In this document: piece by piece, positions 7,353 through 15,026 of the stretch
How the letters are laid out: each line of letters opens with the position of its first letter
Position numbering within the stretch: position 1 is the first letter of the stretch
Assembly (NCBI GenBank): GCA_020444545.1
Contig: JAHLKT010000001.1
Location: 1 to 64,000, forward strand
DNA: 64,000 nt
Direction: 5' to 3'
From: Desulfarculaceae bacterium
GTDB taxonomy: Bacteria > Desulfobacterota > Desulfarculia > Desulfarculales > Desulfarculaceae
Notes under the pieces: generated by a model
Database searches by the model: none
The model's input: the letters and a program-made list of their open reading frames with translations, nothing else
Told to the model about the DNA's origin: nothing
Made by a program: the position numbers and the translations under genes

Positions 7353-8993
7353 TTAGTAGATCAGGGCCTTTTCCGGGTAGCGGAACTCGGCCCAGGGTTG
7401 CCCTTGGTGCTGCAAGAGCTTTTCCATCAAGTATACCGAGCGCAGGAACATGTCCCGCGCGAAACGGCGGTTCATCTCGAAGCGGGTGGAGCTGAACAGG
7501 CTGCGGGCCAGGCCCAGGGTCAGGCGGGCCTGGAAGGTCTCGTCGCCGGTGAGCTGGGCGAACTTGCGGGCGAAGCGCAAGAAGGCTTCGATGGCGGCCT
7601 CCACCCGGGCGCGCATTTCGCGCTGGAAAACCGGCAGCCGGAAATTGGAGACCAAAAACACCGACACGTCTTGCGCGTAGTCGGTCTCCCGGGAGCGGTG
7701 CAGGTCGATGAAGTGAATGCGCTCCTGGTCGCCGCTGTAGATGATGTTGTTCAAATTCAAATCGCCGTGAATGAGCACCGAAAAGGGCGCGATCAGGCCT
7801 TCGGTGGCCTCTTCCAACATGCCCAGCCGGCTGCCGAAGGAGTGCAGGGGCAAATCCCCGATGCCCAGCTGCCCGGTGTCTAGCTCCGGGTGCATGCGAA
7901 ACACCGCGTCCTGGCGGCGTCTCAGTTGGCCCACGAAGTCGGCGGACACCGGCTCCGGCTTGCGGGTCACGCTCCAGGCGTGACCCAGGGTCTCCTCCAA
8001 AAGGAACAGAGCGTTGCCCAGGTCTTCCTCCTGGGCGTTGAGCACCATGTCCTGCAAGGTGCAGCCGGTGAGGTACTCCATGAGCACCGAGGCGTTGCCC
8101 TCGCCGTCGGGCTGGAACTCCCATATCTTGGGGGGCAGGCCGGGGATGATCTTGTCCCAGCGCTCGGTGTTCTCCTTCTCGCTGGATAGCTTGGCCAGGT
8201 TGCCGTGCTTGAACAGCACCGGCCGGGCCGCTTCCTCGCTGGGCTTGCGGGTCACGCCGATGCGGCAGCCAGAGCGGGTGCCCCAGATGGACTCGAACTC
8301 CACCTGGGAGATGGGCGGCTTTTCCCCGCTGGCCCCCAGGCCGTCGGTGAGGGCGCGGTACTGATGAATCTTCATCTTCTCGCCCATCACCGAGAACAGG
8401 ATGGCCTCGCCGATGTTCAACAGGCTGTCGCCCATGCGCTCCAGGTAGTTGGAGATGAACAGGGCGGTGACCAGGTCGCCGGGCTCGCCGCCGTCGCGCA
8501 GCTCGCTCAGCACCCTGGCGAAGCGCTCCTGGTGCAAGTTGTCCAGGTTGAACTCGCACTGGCAGATGCGGAAGGCCAGGCTGGCGTCGTGGCGCTCCAC
8601 CGCGCGCACGATGTGGCTCAGGCCCGAGAGCACCTCCTGGAACATCTCCTCGAAACCGAAGCCCCCCACAAAGGACGCCACCGAGAGGTGGTTCATCTGG
8701 CGGGGGATGTTCACCGCGAAGTCGGCCATGCGCTCCAGGTTGCTGGTGATGGTGTTCATGGAGCGAAGTAGGGCCACCTGCTGCTTGCTCATGCCCTGGG
8801 GGGTCATGAGCAGGGTGAAGGTCTTTTCCTCGATAAGGCTCTTGAGGGTGTCGATGTAGTCGTCGCCCGAGGCGATCTTGTCCATGCCCCGGTGGGAGGG
8901 GGCTTGCAGGAACTTCAGGGTCTGCTCCACCTGGGAGGTGACCGCGCTGACCATGAAGCGGAAGTTTTCCCTGAGCTCGTCCAGTGTGCTCAT
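7353..8993 (-). CDS. PhoU-domain / aminoglycoside-phosphotransferase-like fusion protein
   Basis: 546 aa. Residues about 1-215 are two helical PhoU repeats (SLIEEKTFTLLMTPQG, LRSMNTITSNLERMADFAVNI; later SNYLERMGDSLLNIGE), the pattern that binds metal-phosphate in PhoU. After a linker, residues about 250-520 form a choline-kinase/APH-type fold with the Brenner motif HGDLNLNN near residue 400 and the downstream IHFIDLHRSRETD metal site, preceded by a CTLQDMVL hinge. A PhoU sensor joined to a small-molecule kinase is unusual. It lies within the GAK operon, 14 nt upstream of the ATP-grasp gene. The kinase substrate is unknown, and phosphate sensing is inferred from the family. Confidence 0.82.
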   Translation of the reverse strand: MSTLDELRENFRFMVSAVTSQVEQTLKFLQAPSHRGMDKIASGDDYIDTLKSLIEEKTFTLLMTPQGMSKQQVALLRSMNTITSNLERMADFAVNIPRQMNHLSVASFVGGFGFEEMFQEVLSGLSHIVRAVERHDASLAFRICQCEFNLDNLHQERFARVLSELRDGGEPGDLVTALFISNYLERMGDSLLNIGEAILFSVMGEKMKIHQYRALTDGLGASGEKPPISQVEFESIWGTRSGCRIGVTRKPSEEAARPVLFKHGNLAKLSSEKENTERWDKIIPGLPPKIWEFQPDGEGNASVLMEYLTGCTLQDMVLNAQEEDLGNALFLLEETLGHAWSVTRKPEPVSADFVGQLRRRQDAVFRMHPELDTGQLGIGDLPLHSFGSRLGMLEEATEGLIAPFSVLIHGDLNLNNIIYSGDQERIHFIDLHRSRETDYAQDVSVFLVSNFRLPVFQREMRARVEAAIEAFLRFARKFAQLTGDETFQARLTLGLARSLFSSTRFEMNRRFARDMFLRSVYLMEKLLQHQGQPWAEFRYPEKALIY

Positions 8994-9023
8994 CAGGCCG
9001 GATTTCCGCGGCCGCCTCGGCGG

Positions 9024-9311
9024 CTACTTGCTTTGATAGGTTTCAATGAGCAGAGGCTGCCCGCCCTCTTCGGTGGCGGGCTCCTCCTCGTTCCAGCGGA
9101 ATTTGAGGGTCAGCTTGATGCCCTCGCCCTTGCGCTTGGCCTCCACCTCCAGGTTCACCAGGCCCTGGGGCTTGAGCACCAGGCGCTTGCCGTTGGTGGA
9201 AAAGACCAGGGCCCCGCTTTGGAAGCCGTCTTTCAGCGCGGCGAGGTAGCGGACGATGGACTGCGGGTCCTGCATGGACTGGTGCTTGAATCGCCCCATC
9301 TGCTCGGACAT
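9024..9311 (-). CDS. Amphi-Trp domain-containing protein
   Basis: 95 aa, the usual length of a stand-alone amphi-Trp protein. A helical N-terminus (SMQDPQSIVRYLAALKDGFQSG) is followed by beta strands with VNLEVEAKRKGEGIKLTLKFRWNEEE, the amphipathic strand with terminal Trp for which the family is named. It is the second gene of the GAK operon, 30 nt upstream of the PhoU fusion. The function of amphi-Trp proteins is unknown; they recur with GAK ATP-grasp and kinase genes. Confidence 0.8.
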   Translation of the reverse strand: MSEQMGRFKHQSMQDPQSIVRYLAALKDGFQSGALVFSTNGKRLVLKPQGLVNLEVEAKRKGEGIKLTLKFRWNEEEPATEEGGQPLLIETYQSK

Positions 9312-9344
9312 GACGAATGCCTTCTCCCGTGCGCCGCCCGGCGG

Positions 9345-10526
9345 CTATGCCAGGCGCTCGCGGTATTGTTCGATTACTTGCTCGCGGCTGGCCCCGGCCA
9401 GGCTGAGGCTCTTGCTGATGGCCAGCTCGTCCCAGGCGGGTTGCAGGCCCACCTCGCGTTCCAGCTTGGCGCGCTCCACCCGCGCCGGTTCCTTGATCTT
9501 CACCGACAGGTGGGTGTCGTCGCCCATGAAGATGAGCAGCTCGCGGCCATTCAAACAGCCTTCGCGGTTCTTGCGGGTCAGGGCGCCGATGAGAAACTCG
9601 GTGTACTCGCGGGACTGGGGGTTCCACACCTCGTAGCCGTCCACGTCGTAGTCGGCCAACAGGATGGGCCAGAACTGCTCGGGATGGGGGATGACCACCC
9701 CGCCGCCCAGGGAGCGGGTTTCCTCGATCACCTCCGAGGCCCGGTAGAAGTAGTCCAGGGAGAACTTGCTCTTCACGATCTTCTTGACCGCGCTGAGCAG
9801 CAGCAACGCCCGGCGCGGGTTGATGGCCGGGTGCTGGAGACTCATGGCCTCGACATACTCGCTAAGGAGCTTGTTCTTGATCATGGCCGGCGGGGTGCGG
9901 TCCTCGTAAAGCTCCATGAGCTTGCCCAGGCGTGCGGTGCAAAAGCGCACGAAGGCCACCACCTCGGGCCCGGCCCCGGTCTCCACCACCGCCTCTTCCA
10001 GGTCTCCCTCGTAGGCAGGGTCGACGATGGTGTCCATGAACTGGAACAGCTGGCTGGAGCGGTATTTGAAGGTGTGGGCCAGCATGGAGGAAAGCACCCC
10101 GGCGTCCTTCAGCTTGGCGGCGCTCAAATGCAGCAGAAGCTGCACCTTGCGCTGGAAGCCCGAGGAGTAGCAGTCGATCTCCGCCCCGGCGAACCCGCCC
10201 CAGGTGAGCAGCTGGTTGTGCTGGGTGGGGATGATCAGGCTGGTCTCAGCATTGGGGAACATGGCCTCCACCCGCCCGGCGATGAGCTCCATGGGTATCC
10301 ACTCGGGATGCCAGTGGATGGCCAGGAGCTCCTTCTGGCGGGGATACACCGCGCTGGGCGTGAGCACCATTTCGCGCTGCTCGGGGCTCAGCTCGATGTC
10401 CACGATGGACAGGTAGGTCCGCTCGTCCTCTTCGCTGATATCCCGGGTGGCTTTGTCCAGGTCCCAAGCTGTCAAATCGGGCGGAGCCGGGGCGCAGGAG
10501 GTCAGGATGGGCTTGTTGTCGGACAT
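9345..10526 (-). CDS. PHP-superfamily-like metal-dependent protein, first gene of the GAK operon
   Basis: 393 aa. Several pieces recall PHP (polymerase and histidinol phosphatase) hydrolases in the right order: LLAIHWHPEW (near 68), VVIPHPEQFWP (near 285), DVDGYEVWNPQS (near 302) and FMGDDTHLSVK (near 340), corresponding to the His, His, Glu/Asn and Asp-x-His metal ligands. This assignment is by eye and needs a profile search. The start ATG lies at 10526 with no other credible start nearby. As the promoter-proximal gene of the cluster it may belong to the same function: a phosphoesterase acting on the product of the HprK-like or APH-like kinase would fit, but this is inference. Confidence 0.55.
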   Translation of the reverse strand: MSDNKPILTSCAPAPPDLTAWDLDKATRDISEEDERTYLSIVDIELSPEQREMVLTPSAVYPRQKELLAIHWHPEWIPMELIAGRVEAMFPNAETSLIIPTQHNQLLTWGGFAGAEIDCYSSGFQRKVQLLLHLSAAKLKDAGVLSSMLAHTFKYRSSQLFQFMDTIVDPAYEGDLEEAVVETGAGPEVVAFVRFCTARLGKLMELYEDRTPPAMIKNKLLSEYVEAMSLQHPAINPRRALLLLSAVKKIVKSKFSLDYFYRASEVIEETRSLGGGVVIPHPEQFWPILLADYDVDGYEVWNPQSREYTEFLIGALTRKNREGCLNGRELLIFMGDDTHLSVKIKEPARVERAKLEREVGLQPAWDELAISKSLSLAGASREQVIEQYRERLA

Positions 10527-10849
10527 AGGTCGTTACTCACCTTCGCGCCCCGCGGGGCTTCCGCCTCCGGGATGCCTGGTTCGGCCAGGGCCTAAGCCCC
10601 CGGCCGCAAACTGACAATTAATCTATCCCCAGTATGAGGGCCGAATTGTTACGAAAGGGTGAAGGTTTGGTGAACTTGGCCCGGCAAGGGACCAAAGGCC
10701 CAGGCTGCCTGGGCTTGGGAGGGTCCAGGGCGCACGGGGCGCATGGGGACGGGGCAAAACAACGGGGCGGCTTGGCTGGGCCGCCCCGTTGCGGGGAGGG
10801 GGCGGGGTCCGGCGGGGTGGCCGAACGCGCCCTTATCAGGAGGCTGGTT
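10527..10849. other. Intergenic region: GAK operon promoter zone and methylase-operon terminator
   Basis: The left part (10527-10680) must hold the minus-strand promoter of the GAK operon. No canonical -35/-10 pair stands out; an AT-rich stretch with GATAGATTAAT lies at about 10611-10630 and two ACCTTCACC-like segments near 10655-10670. The right part holds the terminator described separately. Nothing else was recognised. Confidence 0.5.
10756..10791 (-). terminator. Rho-independent terminator of the TonB/ABC operon
   Basis: A perfect 12-bp stem CAACGGGGCGGC / GCCGCCCCGTTG (10760-10771 and 10780-10791) with an 8-nt loop is followed on the minus strand by TTTTGCC. It lies 59 nt downstream of the tetrapyrrole methylase stop codon and separates this operon from the GAK operon. 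Confidence 0.85.
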
Positions 10850-11758
10850 TTATTCGCCCACGGCGCCGGGCTCTCTCATAACCGGGGCGTTCTCGTGGGC
10901 CGCGCTGAAGGGCTTGCCCTCCAAGAAGCGCCCCAGGAGCAACAACCCCATGAAGCGCTCCGGGTCCTCGGCCAACAGGGCGGGCATCTCGGCCAGGCTG
11001 CCGCGCAGCACCCGCTGGCGCTCCAGGTCTCCGGCCCAATAGACCACCGCGCAGGGCAGGTCCGGAGCCAGGTAGTCCGAAAGCACCTCGAACAAGTGGG
11101 GCGCGTCGGCCAGGGCCATATAGAAAATGGCGCTGTGCTCCTGCCCGGCCAGGAGTTTCAGCAGCTCCCGGGCCGCCTGGTCAGGCTCGGCCAGGCTCAT
11201 GTCCGGGGCCAGGCCGTGGCCGGTGAGCACAAAGGGCGCGGCCTGGATGAGAAAGCGGGCGTCGTGGGCGGGCAGGATGCTGGCCTTGAGCGCGGCCAGG
11301 GCCGCGGCGTCGGCCCCCAGGCCGGGGATGACGATCACCTCCTGGGGTTTGCACTTCTCGGCGTAGGAGTGGCCCGGCCCGAAGAGGCAGGGATTGCCGA
11401 ATTCCAAGAGGCCCACATCCAGGCCCCGGTCCAGCATTTCCTGCACCTGTTCAACATGGGCCGTGAACTTGGCCTGGCGGTTGGCCCGGAACAGGGGCAG
11501 ATCCTCCGGGCTCAGGGTGGCGAAGTGCTTGCCCTCGTAATCCCAGAAGCCTTCCCAGGGGTCGAAAGCGATTGTGGTGTCGCCGATGTAGTCCGCGAAC
11601 AGACGGGCCTGGCGGGCCGGAGCCAGTATCACGTCCATGCGCTCCATGACCTCCAGGGCCTGCAAGGTGGCAGTGGCCGGTCCGCCGGGACCGCAGCCGA
11701 TCAGATAGAAAAAGCCGTGATGAAAATTGGGCGTGGCGTTTCCGGCCTGGCCGGGCAT
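10850..11758 (-). CDS. Tetrapyrrole (corrin/porphyrin) methylase family protein
   Basis: 302 aa. It starts with the family signature YLIGCGPGGP (18-27), the SAM-site loop of CysG/CobA-type methylases, and continues with LLEFGNPCLFGPGHSY and VIVIPGLGADAAALAAL, equivalents of the GDP-x-x-G and PG-x-S-S loops. Known members methylate precorrins, uroporphyrinogen, or (in RsmI) rRNA. It is the last gene of an uptake operon with TonB receptor, ABC transporter and FmdE gene. The substrate may be the imported molecule or a tetrapyrrole made from it; no other corrin biosynthesis gene is in the window, so I do not assign a CobX step. Confidence 0.82.
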   Translation of the reverse strand: MPGQAGNATPNFHHGFFYLIGCGPGGPATATLQALEVMERMDVILAPARQARLFADYIGDTTIAFDPWEGFWDYEGKHFATLSPEDLPLFRANRQAKFTAHVEQVQEMLDRGLDVGLLEFGNPCLFGPGHSYAEKCKPQEVIVIPGLGADAAALAALKASILPAHDARFLIQAAPFVLTGHGLAPDMSLAEPDQAARELLKLLAGQEHSAIFYMALADAPHLFEVLSDYLAPDLPCAVVYWAGDLERQRVLRGSLAEMPALLAEDPERFMGLLLLGRFLEGKPFSAAHENAPVMREPGAVGE

Positions 11759-11830
11759 GAGGCTGCTCCCTCCCCGCCGGGGCGGGGCGCAAAGATGATC
11801 GATCCGGGGGCGAAGCCGCGCGAAAGGGGC

Positions 11831-12436
11831 CTAGCCCTTGCCCTCGTAGCAGGGGATGCACAGGGTGCGCCCCTCCAGGCGGCGGGTGCGCGACTCCATC
11901 ACCGCCTCGCCGCACTCCTCGCACTTGAGGCTGGCCAGCAGGCGGGCCTGATGGGGCATGGGCACCATGGGCTCCTTGACCTCGAACAGCTCGCCCAGCG
12001 GCGCGTCCATGATGTCGCTGCTGCGCTCCTCTCGCAGGGCCATGAGGCGCTTCTTGTCCTCCGGGCTGATTACGCCCTGGGCCAGTTGCTGGTTGAGCTT
12101 GGTGAACTCCGACTCCGGGCCGCCCAGGCGGCCGGCGTCGAAGACCAGGCGCACCCCGGAACCGTCGCTGCGGCGGTAGAAGGTGAAGGCCAGCTTGCCG
12201 TTGTCGATGAACTTGAGGTTGCCCTTGCCGAAGGTGCAGCCGGTGAGCGCCTGGATGGCGTCCACCGCGCACATGTCGGTCTCCACCAGGGCCACGATCT
12301 CCTCGTCCTCGGCGCGGCCCATCTCGTTGACCACGTACTCGCCGGCCCTAAGGCCGATGGCCAGGCCCGGGCACCAGTGGCCGTGGAAGTCGATGGCGCG
12401 TTCTACCTGCGCGGGGGTCAGTTGGCATTCAGCCAT
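11831..12436 (-). CDS. FmdE family protein with C-terminal zinc ribbon
   Basis: 201 aa. The FmdE fold is shown by H18-G-H20-W-C22-PG and VETDMCAVDAIQALTGCTFGKGNL, with His and Cys residues placed to bind metal. The last about 40 residues are a DksA/TraR-type zinc ribbon (KCEECGEA...LCIPCYEG). FmdE is named after the formylmethanofuran dehydrogenase operon, but it is not part of that enzyme's core and is widespread in anaerobes next to iron or molybdate transport genes. Here it lies in the TonB/ABC operon between a methyltransferase and a tetrapyrrole methylase, suggesting handling of the imported metal or cofactor. The exact reaction is unknown. Confidence 0.87.
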   Translation of the reverse strand: MAECQLTPAQVERAIDFHGHWCPGLAIGLRAGEYVVNEMGRAEDEEIVALVETDMCAVDAIQALTGCTFGKGNLKFIDNGKLAFTFYRRSDGSGVRLVFDAGRLGGPESEFTKLNQQLAQGVISPEDKKRLMALREERSSDIMDAPLGELFEVKEPMVPMPHQARLLASLKCEECGEAVMESRTRRLEGRTLCIPCYEGKG

Positions 12437-12472
12437 GGGATCATCTCCGATGGTTGGTATTGGATTGCATGT

Positions 12473-13099
12473 TTATGAGGCCGTTTGGGGGGCGGGCCGA
12501 CGAGCCTTGACCAGGTAGCCCAACTCGTCGTCCAAGAGGGTCTCCACCACCAGGCCGGCCGCGCTCATCATGGCGCGCATCTCGTCGTCCGGGGGCAGCA
12601 TGTCCCGCTCCACCACGGTGCCCGCCTTGCGGTGGGTGTCGTTGATAAAGGCCTTGGGCATGAAGTGCACCACCAGGAGCACCCCGCCCGGCTTGAGCAG
12701 CCAGGCCAGGCGCTCCAGGGCGGCGGGTTGGTCGTCGAAGTGGGGGAAGACCTGGTGGCAGATCACGCGGTGGTAGCTCTGAGGCTCGGCGGGCAGCTCC
12801 TCCACCGCGGCCCGCTCCACCCGCACCCAGGACATGCCCGCAACCCGCCGGCGGCAGACATCCACCATGCCCTGGCTGATGTCCAGAGCCAGCAGGCGGC
12901 CGCCCGGCCCCACCACCGAGGCCAGCTCGGCGGTGAGGCGTCCGGTGCCGCAGCCCGGCTCCAGCACCGCCTGGCCCGGACCCAGTTCCCCGGACGCCAG
13001 CAAACGGGCCAGCTTGGGGCGCTCAGTCTCGCCGTATTCGATGGCGGCCCAGTCGGCCTCCACCTGGGCGTCGAAGAACTCGGCCTTATCCTGGTTCAT
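12473..13099 (-). CDS. Class I SAM-dependent methyltransferase (UbiE/Methyltransf_11 type)
   Basis: 208 aa. The SAM-binding motif I is VLEPGCGTGRLTAEL (near 45-59), motif post I is LLALDISQGMVDVC, and a VICHQVFPHFDDQPAALERLAWLLKPGG segment gives the usual acidic and Pro-Gly loops. It starts 2 nt after the stop of the substrate-binding protein gene and is followed by the FmdE gene, so it is co-transcribed with the uptake system. Methyltransferases of this kind often accompany siderophore or cofactor uptake genes in anaerobes, but the substrate cannot be deduced. Confidence 0.85.
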   Translation of the reverse strand: MNQDKAEFFDAQVEADWAAIEYGETERPKLARLLASGELGPGQAVLEPGCGTGRLTAELASVVGPGGRLLALDISQGMVDVCRRRVAGMSWVRVERAAVEELPAEPQSYHRVICHQVFPHFDDQPAALERLAWLLKPGGVLLVVHFMPKAFINDTHRKAGTVVERDMLPPDDEMRAMMSAAGLVVETLLDDELGYLVKARRPAPQTAS

Positions 13100-13101
13100 G
13101 A

Positions 13102-14199
13102 CTACTTCTTTTCCATGAAGGACGGTTTGGCCCCCAAGGGACCGTAACGCTTGGCCATGGCCGCGTACACCGGCTTGCCGTTCAGGAAGGCATAGAGCTC
13201 GTCTGCCTTGGAGGCCAGGTCCACGTCCGCGAAGGCCTTCGGCTTGAGCACCTTGCCGATGGCGTAGGCATCGGCAAAGGCGGTGCCCAGGTTGGTGGTG
13301 TACCAGTTGAAGGGGAAGAGCACGTACACCTGGCCGTCCTGGAAGGCGCGCAGGGTCTGGTAATAGCCGGGCTTCTTGGCGTAATCCGCCGCCACCAGGG
13401 TGAGGCCGCCGCCGTCCACGAAGATCACCGGCGGGTTGAGCTTCAAGAGCCTTTCCTTGTCCACCATCAGGTGGCCGCCCTTGGCCAACCCTGCGGCCAG
13501 GTTCTTGGCCCCCAACCAGCGGAAGGGCAGATAGTTGGGGTCCGTGCTCTCCAGGCCGTGCACCCCCTTGAAGCCAATGCCGCCCACGTAGGCCGCCGGG
13601 GCGGGCCCGCCCTGGGCGCCGCGTTGGGCCAGGTCCTTTTGCAGGGCCAGCAGATAGTCCACCACCGCTTGGGCCCGCTGCTGTTTATTTAGCACCTCGC
13701 CGGCCAGCTTCATGGAGTCCAGCACCACCTTGCTGAAAGAGGCGAAGGGGCCGTAGGAGAGCACCACCACCGGAATGTTCAGCAGGCCTTGCAGACGATC
13801 GGCCTTGGCCCTTTCCAGGTAGGTGATGAACACCACCTGGGGCTTGGCCCCCAGCACCCCCTCCAGGTCGGGCAGGTTGTTGATGGCCGCGACCCCGCCC
13901 GGGGTGATGGTGGGCAGCTTGGCCAGCTGCGGTTGGGCGTAGAAATAGGGCCGCCCGCCGGGGAAGCGCTTCTCGAAGCCCTCGATGCCCACCACCTTGT
14001 CCGTGGCTTGCAGATACACGATCAGGCGCAGACAGCCCGGCCCCAGGCACACGATGCGCTCCACCGAGGCGGGCACCGTCACCTTGCGGCCGGTCATGTC
14101 GGTTATGGTCTTGCCCTTGGCCAGGGCGGGCGCGGCGATGAGCAGCAGGCAGGCGGCCAGGGCGGCGGCCAGCAGGCGGTAGGATTTCAAGCGAGTCAT
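13102..14199 (-). CDS. ABC transporter substrate-binding protein (iron chelate/cobalamin class, PF01497)
   Basis: 365 aa from the ATG at 14199; the longer open frame upstream is out-of-gene and belongs to the ATPase region. A Sec signal peptide (positively charged MTRLKSYR, hydrophobic core, AAPALA-K cleavage near 28) leads into ITDMTGRKVTVPASVERIVCLGP, the typical opening of FecB/BtuF-like binding proteins. No lipobox Cys is seen at the signal peptide end, so it is a soluble periplasmic protein. It delivers the ligand to the permease encoded two genes upstream. The Fur-like box upstream of the operon favours an iron complex; cobalamin remains possible. Confidence 0.9.
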   Translation of the reverse strand: MTRLKSYRLLAAALAACLLLIAAPALAKGKTITDMTGRKVTVPASVERIVCLGPGCLRLIVYLQATDKVVGIEGFEKRFPGGRPYFYAQPQLAKLPTITPGGVAAINNLPDLEGVLGAKPQVVFITYLERAKADRLQGLLNIPVVVLSYGPFASFSKVVLDSMKLAGEVLNKQQRAQAVVDYLLALQKDLAQRGAQGGPAPAAYVGGIGFKGVHGLESTDPNYLPFRWLGAKNLAAGLAKGGHLMVDKERLLKLNPPVIFVDGGGLTLVAADYAKKPGYYQTLRAFQDGQVYVLFPFNWYTTNLGTAFADAYAIGKVLKPKAFADVDLASKADELYAFLNGKPVYAAMAKRYGPLGAKPSFMEKK

Positions 14200-14210
14200 C
14201 TTGTTTGCTC

Positions 14211-15026
14211 CTAAGCGTGTCGATGATGGGCCGGGCCCTCGGGCGCCGGGGCGGCGGGGGCGCGGCGGGCCGCGGCTTGGGGTATCACCACCCGCTGGCC
14301 CTGCACCTCGGCCAACACCGCCTCGATGCCGTAGACCTCGCGGATGTGCTTGCCGGTGAGCTCCGGCGGGGTGAGCAGGGCGTGCACCTTGCCTTGCACC
14401 ATGAGCACCAGGCGGTCCATGTAGCGCAGGGCCAGGTTGATGTCGTGCAGGCACACCGCCGCGCCCAGGCCTTGGCGGCGCACCGCGTGCACCAAGAGCT
14501 CCATGACCTCCAACTGGTTGCGCAGGTCCAGGTTGCTGGTGGGCTCGTCCAGGAGCAGCAGGTGCGGCTCCTGGGCCAGGGCCCGGGCGATGACCACCTT
14601 CTGGGCCTCGCCGCCGCTCAGGCTGGCCACGGGCCGGAGCGCCAGATCCTCCAGGCCCATCTGGGTGATCACACCGCTGACCACCTCCAGGTCGTGGGCC
14701 GTGGCGTTCCATTGGATATGGGGCTTGCGGCCCAGGAGCACCGCGTCGAACACGCTGAGCGGTTCGCGCTCCTGACTCTGGGCCACATAGCCGATGAGCC
14801 GGGCAATGGCCTGGCCGCCCAGCTTGGCCAGGTTTTGATCCTCCACCATGACCACCCCTTGGCTGGGGCGCAGGATGCGGTCCAGGCACTTGAGCAGGGT
14901 GGACTTGCCCGCGCCGTTGATGCCCAGGATGCCCACCGTCTCGCCGTGCAGGAGCGAAAGACTAAGGCCCCGGAGCACCTCGCGGCCGTTGTAGCCGAAG
15001 TGCAGGTCTCTGGCTTCCAGGGTCAT
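14211..15026 (-). CDS. ABC transporter ATP-binding protein (FecE/BtuD/FepC type)
   Basis: 271 aa from the ATG at 15026, which overlaps the permease stop by 4 nt. Walker A GINGAGKST (near 36-44), Q-loop VAQSQE, signature LSGGEAQKV, Walker B LLLLDEPTSNLD and H-loop CLHDIN are all present and intact. The C-terminal 40 residues form an Ala/Pro-rich tail ending in HHRH, longer than usual. It energises uptake through the FecCD-type permease. The order permease, ATPase, binding protein is common in iron-complex importers of Desulfobacterota. Confidence 0.95.
   Translation of the reverse strand: MTLEARDLHFGYNGREVLRGLSLSLLHGETVGILGINGAGKSTLLKCLDRILRPSQGVVMVEDQNLAKLGGQAIARLIGYVAQSQEREPLSVFDAVLLGRKPHIQWNATAHDLEVVSGVITQMGLEDLALRPVASLSGGEAQKVVIARALAQEPHLLLLDEPTSNLDLRNQLEVMELLVHAVRRQGLGAAVCLHDINLALRYMDRLVLMVQGKVHALLTPPELTGKHIREVYGIEAVLAEVQGQRVVIPQAAARRAPAAPAPEGPAHHRHA

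Noticed and set aside
10620-10690. PHO box before the GAK operon
   Set aside because: ACCTTCACC-type segments in this region would suit the PhoU theme, but spacing and sequence do not match a known PHO box well enough.
14200-14889. N-terminal extension of the substrate-binding protein to 14889
   Set aside because: The sequence before Met at 14199 is Gly/Pro/Arg-rich shadow of the ATPase gene; a signal peptide starts exactly at 14199.
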